Assembly: GCF_021018895.1 (NCBI RefSeq)
Contig: NC_079373.1
Span: forward strand, 12,310,501-12,374,500
Source of the DNA: Seriola aureovittata
Lineage: Eukaryota; Chordata; Actinopteri; Carangiformes; Carangidae
Direction of reading: 5' to 3'
Length of the DNA stretch: 64,000 nucleotides
The notes beneath the pieces were generated by a model, which had not been told where the DNA came from, made no database searches, and saw only the letters and a program-made list of their open reading frames with translations. Each line of letters opens with the position of its first letter. The first letter of the stretch is position 1. Shown here one piece after another: positions 36,698 through 64,000 of this stretch. The position numbers and the translations under genes are program-made.

Positions 36698-37930
36698 TCC
36701 ACACAGAAGGCTGGGTGCCCAGCCTCGCCTTGCCGACCTTGGAGCCAGTCAGCTTGCTTAGCCCATTCCAGCCTTCAGGGGAGACGGGAGCCTTCACAAG
36801 GGACGTCACAGATTCCTCTTTAATGTGGGAGGAGTGTCGACGAACATGTACTCTCTGTATGGGAATGTGCCCTCTCTGACATGACAAGTGTCTGCTTTAG
36901 TTCCCCTTTGTTGACTTATCTTTTTCTTTTTTTTCTTTTTTCTTTTTTCTTTTTTCGTTTGCACTCTTGAATAGCGTGTGCGAGAGTGGGAAGGATAGAT
37001 TTCACATGCCGTGATCATCAGAGCTAGTGATCTCACAAGTGAATTGTTGCTCGCTGGCTTGTAGATGCAATAATACAGTTTGAGTATCTGTGAAACCGCC
37101 ATTATTGCCTGAAAGGGAAAGAACGGCAGGAGTAGTTAGCGCTGGAAGGGAGTATTTCAGATATCCAGACATGTCAGTGGTCTACATATTGTTGTGCTGA
37201 AAAATGTGGGTGAAATGTGATGTTATTTTCTCCCCCCCCCCCCCCCAAGACTCCAGTTTTAAGTTTATTGATGTGACTGTTACTCATTTGTATACTTTAT
37301 AAATAAGTCTTTTGGTACAACTGTTCTACCTCAGTGGGCACCACGTCATGGTTATTGAGTAGGAATGTGAACGCTACGCTCAAAGTGTGGACACCTCACC
37401 AGATCCGCAGTGAGCCAAACGGCCTCTGACAGCGAGTTCTGCAGTACGAGTCGTCCTGCTTGTGCAAACAGAGGATGCTCTCTCCATGGGGATGCTCTTG
37501 TGGCCTGACTGGTGCCATTGTAAAGAATGTCAACTGCAGATTTCTTTTTTTTTTTTTCTAGTCTCCCAGTAGAAGGCAAACAGTGCCTGTAATGTCAAGC
37601 TGTGCCTGTAAGCTGGTTTAATAAAGAGAGAGAACCGTTCAGAATACCTGCTTCTCTGTGGGATGTACAAATCAGGAATTCTCACTCTCCTGCCATTTTC
37701 CTGTATTGAGTAAATTATTCAGATCTTTGCCAACTACTTTCTGTGGTGGAGTAGAACAATTCTTTTGTTTTTGCCACAGAACTGGACAGTATGCTAGACC
37801 AGCAGAGAGGGACAAGGTATTTCTCTGTGTAAATCTTACAGAAAGGTTGTCGATTTACCCTGAAAAGTGGCCTTTATAGTGTGAAATTTTATACTTTCAA
37901 AATAAATGTGGTTATATTTGTTTGATGCAA
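36698..37930 (+). other. ciart: ciart 3' UTR and polyadenylation signals
   Basis: AATAAA occurs at 37620-37625 and 37901-37906, giving a 3' UTR of about 0.9-1.2 kb. A T-rich/C microrepeat is near 36920-36956 and a C run near 37231-37246. Confidence 0.6.
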
Positions 37931-40900
37931 AATGCCTACAGATTGTTTTTATTGTGAGTCTTCTTAATACAGGCTGATAGAGGGCACCTTAAATGTCGAG
38001 AATCTGCAATTTTAGATCGTCTCAAAAAAGTTAGTGTTTGAGACATTTTCCGCAGTGAATTTGCGACGATTATATTATATATCTCTTTGTTCCAGTGTTC
38101 CACGCAGCTCTTTCACCTTTGTGTTGAGTGAAATATTCAGTACCACTTTGCCGTAACATAAAAAGACATAATTTAATGGGTAAGACACAGGGGGAAAGAC
38201 CAACTGTGTCAGCAAAAGGAATCTATGAAATAGCCTGTTGTAAGTCTCAACCCAGTACCAAAGCTGGCCAATTAAGCTTCAAAGAACCCCAAAGAAAGGG
38301 TGCTATCTGATTTATATCGCAGTTAGACCAATTATAGGGCAAGTCGACCGGGATAACTCGAAGGGAGCTTACTTCCTGAAGGAATAATAAGATTTATTGT
38401 TGGCATGCAAGATGTAATTTTCAGTACAGTTCTGCTGCAAGTGAAATTTCTACTTTTACAGAAGTGCAGTGAAATTTGCCAGCTCAGTATCACTTCACAT
38501 TTCTCAGAAAGTGTCGCTGCTCTTGGTAGGTTAGGTTTAGTAAATGCATACAAAGGTCTACTTTCACATACCTGTGGGCAAACCAGGCAGCACAGTTACA
38601 ACTATGCGACCTGCCTGTACAACACAATGTAGACAATGACGACTCATGGAATGATACTAATAGAGGTAATCATAGATATATGAGCATCATTTTCAGTTGG
38701 AAAAAAAAAAATCCCTGGATTGAGTGTAAAATATCAGACAGATTTGAAAATTGTGCAGATTAGCGCTCTGCTGGAGAACAGAAGATTTTGACTGTGCTAT
38801 ACCTATTAGTATATTTCTAATAGCTGCGGTTAAATCCACCTTCTAAAGAGTTGTGTGATGAGAGACACAATTTTCTACTCCTACTATATGAAACTGCACT
38901 ATAAACTTTGCTCCTGGGAAATTATAAAACCTTGACTGGCCATAGACACAGATACAGTATTTCTGGCAACTAGATTTGAGATGACTAATGTTTCCAAATC
39001 TAAAGCAGAATACTGCCATCTATAGGTGAAAAAGTGAACATCCTGGACTCATCCTATGCAACTCTGCAAGCAGAGTGAGAATATTTTTGTGTGAAATACA
39101 CTGTGCATTAACATTGGGAATCATGAAAGTACTTTTTTTTCTCCTTGTAGAATACACCCTATTGAAAACTTTTGAACAAATAAGCTGCTTTGGAGTCATG
39201 GTTATTTGTCAAAGCCAGTCTGTGTGAATTTGAGCCTTTTTTTTCTTCTTTTTTTGCACAACCACTATGCTACCTCAATTGTGGATTCAGTTTCAGACAG
39301 CCCATGTCAGACCTATTATATTCTCTTCTGTCAGCTTAAGAACATGGTGTATTCACTGAGGGTGAAAACACAAGTTTGAGGCAGATCTGTGGCCTGGAAA
39401 ACAATCTGTCGGGAGGTTAAGGAGATTAAAAATGGAGGTCTACCACTTTTTTTTTTTTATTTGTCATACTCTGAATTGCACAGTGTAGTCACGTGTCTCT
39501 TTTTCCAGATTAAAAGGGGTGATTGGCAGGAGGTAGAGGGGTCGATTATCCAGACTGCATTGTTTCAGTGTTGCCGCCCCAGATTCCATCTCCCAGGGCA
39601 AGGCTAATGGCTGGACTCACGTGCACTGAAGACCGGACAGCATCCATATCCAGACAGCTGGCACAGATCTGCCTCACACTCGCCCTGGAACGGGAAGTTG
39701 TTATGAATGATAGGAAGAGCTGCATCAACAAAAATATAGTTAAAATATAGTTGGACCAAATTACGCTGTGCAGTGATAAGGCTGCCGGTGGTGAACATGT
39801 GATGTGCTGGGAAGCTGCGCAGAAAACAGAAGGTTAAGGAATATAAATGTAATCAAAGAAGGAGAAGGGATCTGCAGATTAATGACATATCTTATTTGGG
39901 TGCATTAAACGAAAGGCTGCAAGAACATGCTCTAAAAATATGTCCTTTGGAGGATCTTCCTCAGTTTGTGTATTTTTGAAAACAATTGTTAAAGATATCC
40001 AAATAAGGGTTGTTTCAGGGCTGCATTAATGGAAGCTTGTGAACCTAAAAACAAACAAGCCATGTGCACAGAAAAATAAGCAATTGCCAGAATACCCCAT
40101 AAGTGACAATAAATTAAATCCACGTTTATTCAATAATGTGCTTAACTACATAAGCGGCAGTAGAATTACCTGGTAACATTATGATCCGATATTAGACAAG
40201 AAATCATATTTCCATATTAAAGGTTCACAGAGGTAATGCTTTACAAGATTGATTGATGTCAGTGGTTTTTTTTTTGTTTTGTTTTGTTTTTTTACATTAA
40301 GGCTAAGTGTGGGCAAATCTACAAAGACTAATCATTACTGGAGGAGCAGAGATGGGAGCCTTTTGTTGAAAGCTTTCAAAGGCAAGTGGGAGAGAAAAAA
40401 GGGAAGAGAGAGGAGGACAGGTCCATGGTTCCAGTTGCAAAAAGCCGGAAGGAATAATAAATAGAGCTTAATTCTCTCCAGCTACCCTTTCATTGTAAAT
40501 TGGCCTTGATTTGAGCTCCAGCTGAGTGTGAAATGACAAGGCAGTGTGGTGTTGAATAGGAGCCAAGGTGGCGGTGCTTCTCTCTGCTGCAGTTATTTAT
40601 ACGTACTATATCTATGTGATTCATTTTTCAAGTCTTCCCAGACAGAAAGAGGCAGATGTGAAGCCACAGCTAACAGCTAACCACCCAATCAGATAATAAA
40701 AACCATAAAAATATCCCAGTCAAAAGAACGTTATGTCTCACTTCATGCTATAAAAAGGTCTAATTTCCTCAGTGCAGATAGTGAAATAAGTTCAGATAAT
40801 TACAGCATCTTCACTGCAGACTTTTAAAAAAATATTCTTCAACTGTAAGACTCAATTTACCAACTACATCCTCCTGTAATGTAATAGTTAGACGTAGTCT

Positions 40901-43900
40901 GTGTTAGCGCTCACCATGGCTGTGGTCTTAAATCCTGCAATTTTTAAAGGCAGTCACGACCACACAGTCATCACAAGCATGATTACATGCTGTGACCAAA
41001 ACTGATTTGCTACCAGCAGATTGTAACCTGTTAGCATCCCAGAGCCAGACACAGATCAGCTGCTCTGTTATTAAGCATTAAGGTCCAAAGCTTAATGGCC
41101 ACTTGAGTTTTTGGACACAAAATCGAGGCCCATTGATTCCCTCGCAAAATCAAACTTGTTATATCCATCAAAACGAAAAAAAAGTAAATCGCCGGCCTCC
41201 TCGATGATTCACCGGTTGTTAAAGCAGCAGGAGTTGTGAGGAAGAACAATGTGTTTCCGAACACTCTGCAACTCTGCATGAAGATGTCACGTGTTTGATC
41301 TGATCCTCCGCAAAGCAAGGAGTGAACTCATTATGTTATTATGGACTGTACAGCTGATTCATTCACACCCTACAGAGATAATGGTCTCATCTGTCAGAGG
41401 ACTGAGCACCTTTAATTAAGAGAGAACTGTGAACCTAAAATATCCCCCGCTCAATTATTAGAAGAGCAGGTTATACAAATGATGACACAGCCACTGCAAT
41501 CTGTAGCTGCTTTTCACCTGGGAGGGTCTCAAACCTCTGAGCAGTTTGCATAAACACTGGTGAGGTCTGGTCAGTCATTGTCTCAGCTTTAGTCCACTCT
41601 AGAAACCTGGCAATTAATTTGGACATGTTACAAAACAAATGTATTTTTATTTTAATTCTGCAGCATATTGATGTGGACAAATCAATGCTTCATAAAGGAG
41701 GCTAGCTGCTATTTTGTCCTCATGTCCATATTGCGGTGGGAATATTGTGGTCTCCGGAGCCAAGTGGCCACCAAGTACATTGATCACTGATACGTACGGC
41801 AGTGGCCTCTGCAGTTGAGTACAATTCTATTGATTTTGCCGTCTCCAATAGGTTATCCTCAGCCCTTTTAGGAGAAAAAAATAATGTTCAAAGAGCCCCG
41901 TTGCTATTCTGCGTGGGTCTTCCAAGCAGTATTGATTCTGACTATATCAGATACCAGGTTTTTGATATTTCAAACAGCAAAAACCAAATACATATGAATT
42001 GTACACGGAAACTGATGTGAGTCATTCACATCCGTTTCCTGTGCTTGTGAACAGTGTGATAATGTAAAAGCTAGATCACACATAAGTATGTAGTTGTCGA
42101 GGAAGCTATTTTAGACCTGATAAATTCTTCACAGAGCATGTTCACACCAGAAATGATGAGGACCATAAATGAGATAATTAAACTTCCAATCCAAGCGGAT
42201 TAATGAATAAATGAATGATAGATACTCAGAAATATGTTGACACAGACATGTTTCAATTCAGAACATTTGCTCGGTATGTTTATCATGTTGTGGTCAGCTG
42301 TTGCTGAATTGACATCACCACTGAGTGTTTCACACAAGCGTCATCTTTCACTGGGGTTCATTTGCATGCAGTTTTTCAGGCTATGAATTCCGGTACCTCA
42401 GAGACCAATTATGTGAGCGTGGCATCATCAAGCCCTCACACCATAACCAGCCACATATTGCCGGCTAATTACCTGTACTAACTTTTGTAGGAGAGGAGCA
42501 GAACTGATTCTCGTGGGCTTTTGATCTTCCAGTAAGACATCGACAACACCTTAAAAGAATAAACAAGAAGCATTTTAGCCCATTGCATTTGGGAATTCTC
42601 ACATCTTCCAAAATATCATAGCATTATACCATTGGGGATATTCGGATGTATGGACCACAACATCTTCTACAGCTACTTCATACAATCAGATAACCAACTC
42701 TTTCTTGATAAAAAAAAAAGTTTGACAACTTGACAAATGTTCTGAATTTAAGATAATCATTATGAACTGTATAAATAAGGATGATGAAGTACTCCCTGTC
42801 CATATTAATTAAGAATAATAACATTGATTTGATTGCTTTATTGCCACATAGGTCAGTGTTCCACAGTTGTTTGTGTAGCTGCAAAACGCAACTTTGATGA
42901 AAAGGTCAGCCATTGAAATGACATTTAAATGTCTTTGCCTTAAAGGGGCGTACTAATCATTCTCAGTATCCTAATGAGCAGCACCTGTCACCTCCCTCGG
43001 GTCTAATCACGCAGGTACAGGGGATGCAGGTTGCTGAGGATGAAGCACAGAGGGGGATGGGACCACTAATACAGACTTACCACTCAGTGACATATCAAGA
43101 ACACAGAGCCTAAATATGGCCACCCTTGAAAATCTCATTTCCAAGAATAGGGGGCAGGCTGTGCTCTTGTAGGTATGAATAATGGAAGCGGCCTCCAGGA
43201 GCTCATTTCCAGAATGATCATCACGCTAAAGTATGGCCCAATGATCACACAGATAAAGTGAGAGGCTGACATTCATGATTAATGCCCTCAGGTCTGTCTC
43301 TAGAGCTACACAGCTTCCTCTGTCAGATCCTCCGTTCCCCAAGTACACAGCATCAGATGCTCACATGAAATAAGATACATTCTGAGTCAGTCAGATGCAT
43401 CATTGACATTCGTCACTGTGCACACAGATAGCTGTAATAGCACATAGGCCTATATACTGTATATATACACAATAAGGACAAAACTCGAAGGAAATTCAAA
43501 CAATATTTGTGTGATGTTGTGTGTTGTTGTAAATATGACAAACCCATTCACTGTAAGATAACTAAACCTTCTCTTCACTTATACTTACAGGGTTCATCTT
43601 TGCTTTGAAGGGAGATTCATTTGTGCACAATTAATATTCAGTCTGTCACATGTTTAAACAAGATACATCTTGTTAGGTGCACTGTTTCCTTTTTTTGTAT
43701 GCACCTGTGTATTTGCAGACAATACTATTAACTATTTTTGGTCTCTGAACATGTTGGATATAAATACACATACATATGTAAATATATAATAGAAATATAA
43801 TATGGGAATGAGCTCTAACAGATTGATTACTTTTACTTCAATTTATCATTTCATATTTCTATTTCTCTGCATCATCACTGTACAGCAACTATTGAAATTA

Positions 43901-45870
43901 CATTATATTTCATCTTTATGCAGATGTCTTTGCCATAATCTGTTTTTGACATTTATTTGTTATTGTTGTCAATTTTAAATTATTATTCATTTATATACTA
44001 ATGTATATATCCTTTATAACTTAAAAGACCACAATAAAGATCAAGTCAGTTCTTCATATAGTCCACTAGGTGGCACTGGTGTGAAAGAAAAACAAAATCA
44101 CTGGCCTGCAACTGCTGCAACTTCTAAAGATAATTTTTCTTTTTCAGTTTACATGTAACCAGCCAAATAAATGCTCGCAACATCTCAACAAGGAGGTAGT
44201 GTAAGTATAAGAAGTCACATGCATACAGTGCAGGGTTCATGTATGCAGAAATCTTATAGTTTGGGATATCAAAAGTTGATAATATGATTTTAGAACTTAC
44301 TTCACACTTCAGATTTACCTGCAGCAGATTTACACTAACCTTTTTACTGAGGACTCATTCATTGACTCATTCAAACCACGTCACGTATCAGTTTGTCCAC
44401 CTGACACACCACTGAGTCAAGCACTGCTTCAAAGACATCTGTATCTCTGCTGATGAAGGACATGGTTTTGTGTTACATGTCTACATACAGCATATGATTT
44501 TCTGACAGCACGCCTTATTTGTCTGTGTGAACGGTCCGTCCATCAGGTCATCTCGCCGTAAGTCTGCTGGAATCCCATGATCCCATAACCCCGTCGCTGG
44601 TCGACCACAGAATTGATCCCAACATACCAGCTGTGACTCTGTTACATGAGATGTTTCGGACCTAACCGTAATGGATGGCTGGGAGGCATGTCACTTCACT
44701 CTCTACCGATGACAAAGCTACAGAGGACTCGGCTCATGTTTCAGTGAGACATGGCTGAAATATTTACAGTCACCAGCCTGGGGATAGACTCCATCAGGCC
44801 CAATACAGACGAGAGACCCGAGCGTGCTCTAAATGTTTGCTCTAATCTCATCTTATGCCAGTAACTCACAGGTTGTCATTGAACAGAAACATACTACTGT
44901 AGAATCACAGAGTCACTGTTCGATATGCAGATGCTCTAATAAGGACTTGAGATTCAGCTGTGTCATAATGTCTTCTTCTTGGATTTAAAGGGCCACTCCA
45001 TCAATTTTACACACAGTCAGTTTACACCAGGAGGAGTAATACGCTTTACTATTTCTACTTACTTACTCTGAAACAAAAAACTGAAGATAAAATGTCCTGC
45101 TTGGGCTGAGAGACATTTTAACAGAGAGCTTGTGTTTGACAGACTTTCATCAGACAGGAAGGATCAAAAGCAGAATCTTGTGGTTTTGAGAATTGACATA
45201 CACTAGAGATTTAAAGTCAGGATGTCTTGACCTCTGTTGCTTCATTTTGTCCAGCCAACTTTATTGAAGTGCGATAGTAAATCGTTTTATACTTTGATAT
45301 GCAATGGAGTGCATAAAATGTCATGTGTTATTATCGCAGTAATTCTGCTTCAGTGATTCTTTAATGAGATAGGCTACGGAAGCACAAACAGGCTCACAGA
45401 TCTCAGACTGACCCACTTGTTGATTATGACTCCTTTCTTACCATCTGTGTGGAACTGGCCTACATTGTGTCACTGCCAAAAATGAATTTAGTTCATGTCA
45501 AATTATCCCTCCAGTCTCTTTCAGCCCAGCTGGGCCCAAACAACATTACTGTTGTGAGACTGAATAATGGACAAGTGGCCAGATGAAAAATTTGTAGAAG
45601 TGCAATTAGTTGTCAAGCGCCACTGGTATTCGTGGACCTTTTAGAGTCAGGGGAGTCACACTGTAAAAAGCTGTATAGAACATGTTCATAGCTCTCTTGT
45701 GGTATGTGCTGAATGGCCATGAACGCACCTTGAAAGTGGGATCACAGTTAAAAGAGGCCATTTATGATAAGCCAGCTCTAAAAAAAAAAAAGGATGGCGA
45801 TTACTTATATCTAAGAATTGCACTGTGATGGAAATGCATTGATTTTTTTACTTTATAAAAACTGACAACA
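37931..45870. other. Non-coding stretch between convergent ciart and dapk2
   Basis: About 8 kb in which I found no exon of a known family and no RNA gene. Two sub-blocks (about 39490-39700 and 42380-43350) look less AT-rich and more complex than their surroundings, but conservation cannot be judged here. The remainder is AT-rich with short homopolymers. Confidence 0.5.
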
Positions 45871-46878
45871 AACAGTCGTGTTCATTAATTTATTACACAA
45901 AAACTCAATTTACAATACATACAAGTGAACAGAAATAAATGTTTTTTTGTGTTGAAAACAGTGAATGTTTTTTTTGAATGAGCTAAGATACAAGTAAAAC
46001 TGGACTTAAGACATTTGACTTACTTTTATGTATATTTACACCATAAACAAATTGACACTAGCAAGAACTAATAATTCCATTAAAAATTAACAGTGAAATT
46101 TGTTTCACATATGTATCTTAAGTATTTACTGTCTTTATATAGACATAAAATGAAATGCTATAATTATCCCCTTAGACAGTAATTTACAGAAATTCAAATG
46201 TCCTATACTCAATACAGTACACAGATAGATCTGTAAAGTGTACAGGTTTCAGGTAATTATTCTTGATGTGGCAAATGAAGAGGTTAACAGTAAACATTGT
46301 GTTTACACAGACATTGCTGTATGTTAAGATGAAGAACATGTAAACATTTGGTTATGAAGACCTGCTACCATCTTGTCATCCTGCGGTACCAGACCCTTTT
46401 ATCTGTCAATACTTTGGACAATACACCTCTTGTCCTCACACGCAGTCGGCACAATGACAAGAAAAAGATTTAACTCTGTGTCAATACTCGCATGTCAAAC
46501 GACAGCTCAGAGACTTTTAAGACTGCAGCTATGAGGGGAAGCTGCCTACATTACTGTGTATGTGCTTACATTGGCTTCTCAGTTCCTGTCAACAATAATA
46601 CAGTTGTATCTTCTCATGCCAGAAAACAGTCGCTCCAATTTAGAAATGGCACAACGCCATCTATCATTAGATAGTTTTGAGGGTGAAAAAGACAAACAAA
46701 GTTGCCTTGACCAGTAAAAATGCTGCATAATCAGCCGCCAATCAAAAAGATACTGATGCTGGTTCTCTATGTCAAGTGCAAAGTGTCAGCTGCTAAGTGT
46801 GCGTCAAAAAGGTGCAAAGTCACACTGTTTTGTAACCGGAACACTGTCGACCGACACACTTGTTGCTGGTTGTTGCTC
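45871..46878 (-). other. dapk2: dapk2 3' UTR (calmodulin isoform)
   Basis: A minus-strand AATAAA hexamer at 45894-45889 would give a 3' UTR of about 1 kb. Sequence in between is AT-rich with no other feature seen. Confidence 0.5.
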
Positions 46879-60753
<13,875 letters not shown>

Positions 60754-61550
60754 CGATGTAGCTTATCTCCTTGATATACACCACTTCAGGCTGTCTATCT
60801 CCACAAGTCCAACCCTGTGGATTCAAAGAGGTGGATACAAGAGCAATGAATATGTTGGCTGCACGTTCCAGCATGCAATAGAGCATTCCAACTTAGAGGT
60901 GTACCTACTTTCACCTTCCTGTTTACGAAGCCTAAACACTCTAACAAGTGCAAAGGAAAAAAAGAAGTACACTTAGTCTGCCTTTTACTAGTCTAAATAC
61001 TGATTATTGGCTTAAAAATTTAGTAAGTACAACTCACATTACTGTGCCAAGCTGGGCAGTATAACAGAGTTCAGTTCTTGTGATTATAACAGGATTATAA
61101 ATTATAAGAAAAGAGCATTTTGGGTAATTAGGGCAGGGTATCTGTTGTGAAACATTTTGTCTGGCAAAAAGGCTGACGCTGGCAACAACATATTCTTTGT
61201 AAATTTTTAGAAAATAACCATTATTCCTACTATGAATAAGAAAGTAAATATAAAATGGCAGTTAACTGTACAGCACAGGAATTGACACATATGTGCTAGT
61301 GTGAAGAAAAAAAAAAAAAAGAACTGAAATACCACTAACTTCCCATCTAGTAAGTTTCATGTCACACATGAAGTGGCTCAACAAACTGGCTGCAGTAGCA
61401 AGTCTTATGTTCTTACCTTCTGTCAGATGCAGAGCCGGTGATAAACTTGCATCAGTTCCCACGTCTCCTACTGCTGGTCATGTCTCGTCATGTCTGCAGT
61501 TCAGCCACCAAACTGCCCCTTTAATGTCTCTGTTGTTCTCTGTCACTTAC

Positions 61551-61600
61551 GGCAGCACCATCAGGCTTTTGAATCTGCAGAAGTCCCGCCCCCTGATGGC
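61551..61600 (-). promoter_or_regulatory. dapk2: Candidate dapk2 5' exon and GC box
   Basis: On the minus strand a GGGGCGGG box (61592-61585) is followed by about 35 bp ending at a strong GTAAGT donor (from 61550). Spliced to the acceptor before 60814 this would make a short non-coding first exon. There is no CpG island, so the assignment is tentative. Confidence 0.3.
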
Positions 61601-61769
61601 TCCATTATGAAACTGTAGCATGAGAGAAGCAGGCTGTCAGTAAAGATGACTGATGTTATCTGGCGTTTAGTGTGAACCAGCGTTTAAGGAACTGAGGATT
61701 ACTAAAGCAAGCTGTTCTTGTGTTTCTCATGTTTCTCATGAACATCTATGGATGAGACACAACACACTC

Positions 61770-63706
61770 AGTCAGCCATTGTTTTATTGAATTTGTCTTT
61801 TAACAGGTACTACAAAAACATACAGTGGCATATGCTTATTTTTGTAACATAAAAGCTTTGCACTTTTCATCATAACATGATACCGATTAACAATGAACTA
61901 GATACTGTAGAGATTTACAAACAAAAAAAAAAAAGAAAAAAGTGAAGTGCCCTATGATATTCTGATGTCATCCTGTCACTAGACTTGTGCAATATACTGC
62001 TGGAAAAAAAGCAATAGAAAGAAAGAATTAAAATGTTGATAGTTTTACATGTAGCTTATTCAATGTGAAAATAACATGACATAAAACTGACAAAAAAATG
62101 CATGCAAACTAACATTAGAACAAGAGGTTGTGTATTGAAAAATAATTAAACCTTGTAACCTACTGTATGAGCCCTTTGACAAAATGAGTGGACCTAAGGA
62201 AAAAAAAAAACTTTTACCTTTAACCAATCAAGTTTGATCATTTTGATTTTCCCGAGAGACCTGCTCTCATGAGGAAATTATATTTATTGTATGTATTGTA
62301 ATTGTCTATTGTAACTTCTACCCTTTTTATGATATACATTTCCAACATCAAAACAACTGTAACTCTGGCATTTGTTCACAAGGTCAGGTGGTGATATAAA
62401 GATAGTGAGCACAACGCCTCTGCTAACAACACTGTGGCAGAGAAGTGGTTAATTTTGTAACTAACAGCAAAGAAATCCCTGTAAACAGCTTAAAGTAAAT
62501 AAAAAATAAAGAATGTTAAAATAATTTGTAAACAATACATCAGCACACAGGAGAAAAGGCCAAGTGAGAAAAACATACTTGACCCCCTCTTGTAGATTTG
62601 CATTCAAGCAACAGTTTAACGCTGTTGTTTAACCAAATCTAAACATGGTGTCTTATAATAACAGGTGTTACAGAGAATATGGCCAAAGTGCAGAAGAGTA
62701 AACCGTCATGTCTAAGTACCTGGATGTGGAAGAGAGAAAGATGGTGGTCAACATGTCAAGCAATCTCCTGAAATACTTCCCTCATACATTACAAAACGCT
62801 AACACACTGACTTCACAGCCTCTTCCCCCAGAGCTGAAATACAGTATACTGAATGGTACCTGTGAACGAGCGTAAACACTGGGTCAACAAATGTTATACT
62901 GCCCCACTGAGGACAATGAATGCAAATGCATCAGCGATTTAAGATGGGGCTTAGAAATCCGAGCATTACAAATGTGCTTTATAATTTACAAGTAGGTTTT
63001 AGTCGGAGGGAAACTGAATCCAATAAACACTTTAAAGCACCCTAATCTTTGGGGGAAAAGCAACAAGTCTTACATTGTAGAGCAGTACTCTGAGGGAAGG
63101 GCATTTTACAGGAAAATTTAAAATACAGACTTTAGTAATTATAACAAAATATTCAGATAATCAGGTAATTTGTTGGCATCCACACATATGGTGTTTTGAA
63201 GTCAATTAATACATACATTTTCCTCCAAACCAAATCCAGTGGATGTTACGCAATGTAGCACAAGTTTAAATACAAATGTAGGTGGAAAACAGTTTGAGCT
63301 ATTTAAGAATAAAATAATGTGAAAGTATTAAAAATGATAGTCCTAGAAAAAATTCTGACAAAAACAAGCAGATAACAGAAAATGCTCTCACCAATAATAG
63401 CCTACTTTACCAGCATTAGTATAAAGGCTTCATCGGTGAATCTCGTTATTTGATCTGAATCCAGAGATAAAAACAGAAGGCATAGTCTCATGAAAATACA
63501 TGGGAAATTTTTTGTTTTTGATTCTAGGTTTGATTGCAAATCTCTCTGTGCATGTTTCTGAACCACATACAACCTGGAATGTGGAATATGTGATTAGGAG
63601 GCTCTAAGACTTAAGTTTTAAGTTTCAGTAAACTATGAATTTCAGCATAAGTGATTCAAGCTCAGGGATCAAACACAAAATATGTGCTGTTGAGTGGCAA
63701 CAGGGG

Positions 63707-63750
<44 letters not shown>

Positions 63751-64000
63751 TATATTTTTATATAAAGACAAACGATTATAAGACATTTAAGAAAGGGACT
63801 GGGGGCAGAGAAAGCACAAAAAAGTGAATCACAATGAAAACAAGAGTAAAAAAAAAATACAATCATTCCTTCAACTATTAAAAGATCACAGCCATATTTT
63901 CAAAATACTGATTCGGACTGCAAATGTTGAGTTTGGCATCGGAGGAGGAAGATATATAAGACAGGTGTACTGTTTTGGCCATCACATAGACAAACAAGGA
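61770..64000 (-). other. Possible 3' UTR of an unidentified minus-strand gene
   Basis: A minus-strand AATAAA at 61788-61783 begins about 2.2 kb of AT-rich, non-repetitive, stop-dense sequence with no exon. In human the next minus-strand gene upstream of DAPK2 is CIAO2A, but nothing here identifies it. A poly-A/(TA)n tract lies at 63707-63755. Confidence 0.3.
63707..63755. repeat. Poly-A then (TA)n compound tract
   Basis: About 28 A followed by about ten TA units. Low complexity. Confidence 0.95.

Overview
The window reads as vertebrate nuclear DNA, most likely from a percomorph teleost. It has compact multi-exon genes with GT-AG introns and vertebrate-specific proteins. It carries many (CA)n microsatellites and several decayed dispersed repeats of kinds I recognise from percomorph genomes. 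There are no bacterial-style operons, and almost all long single-frame ORFs are noise or exon shadows. Family names rest on reading translated exons against remembered family sequences; no database search was run.

Layout: (1) fbxl22, a two-exon F-box/LRR gene, lies on + with coding exons at 2502-2839 and 6361-6712. (2) About 21 kb without a recognisable gene (about 7.0-28.6 kb) holds repeats, a Tc1-like transposase relic and a 66-nt hairpin. (3) ciart (CHRONO-like circadian repressor) lies on + with five coding exons from 31421 to 36697. It has a candidate GC-rich promoter at 28.6-29.0 kb and a 3' UTR to about 37.6-37.9 kb. (4) About 8 kb has no recognised gene. (5) dapk2 lies on -, reading from about 61.6 kb down to 46.88 kb, convergent with ciart. 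I could join eight shared coding exons to two different 3' ends. One is a single 633-nt exon encoding a ZIPK/DAPK3-like coiled-coil tail (491 aa in all). The other is three exons encoding the classical calmodulin-binding autoinhibitory tail (363 aa in all). (6) From about 61.78 kb to the right edge the DNA looks like the 3' UTR of another minus-strand gene.

These genes are not an operon. Fbxl22 is a muscle SCF E3 adaptor, Ciart is a clock repressor, and Dapk2 is a Ca2+/calmodulin-regulated death/autophagy kinase. FBXL22 and DAPK2 are also close together on human 15q22 (with HERC1 between them), whereas human CIART is on chromosome 1, so a ciart copy here is a notable synteny feature. The points most worth a second look are the dual tail of dapk2, the long TG tract abutting one dapk2 3' splice site, and the two same-family transposon copies bracketing the calmodulin-tail exons. 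The clock-type motifs around ciart also merit attention.
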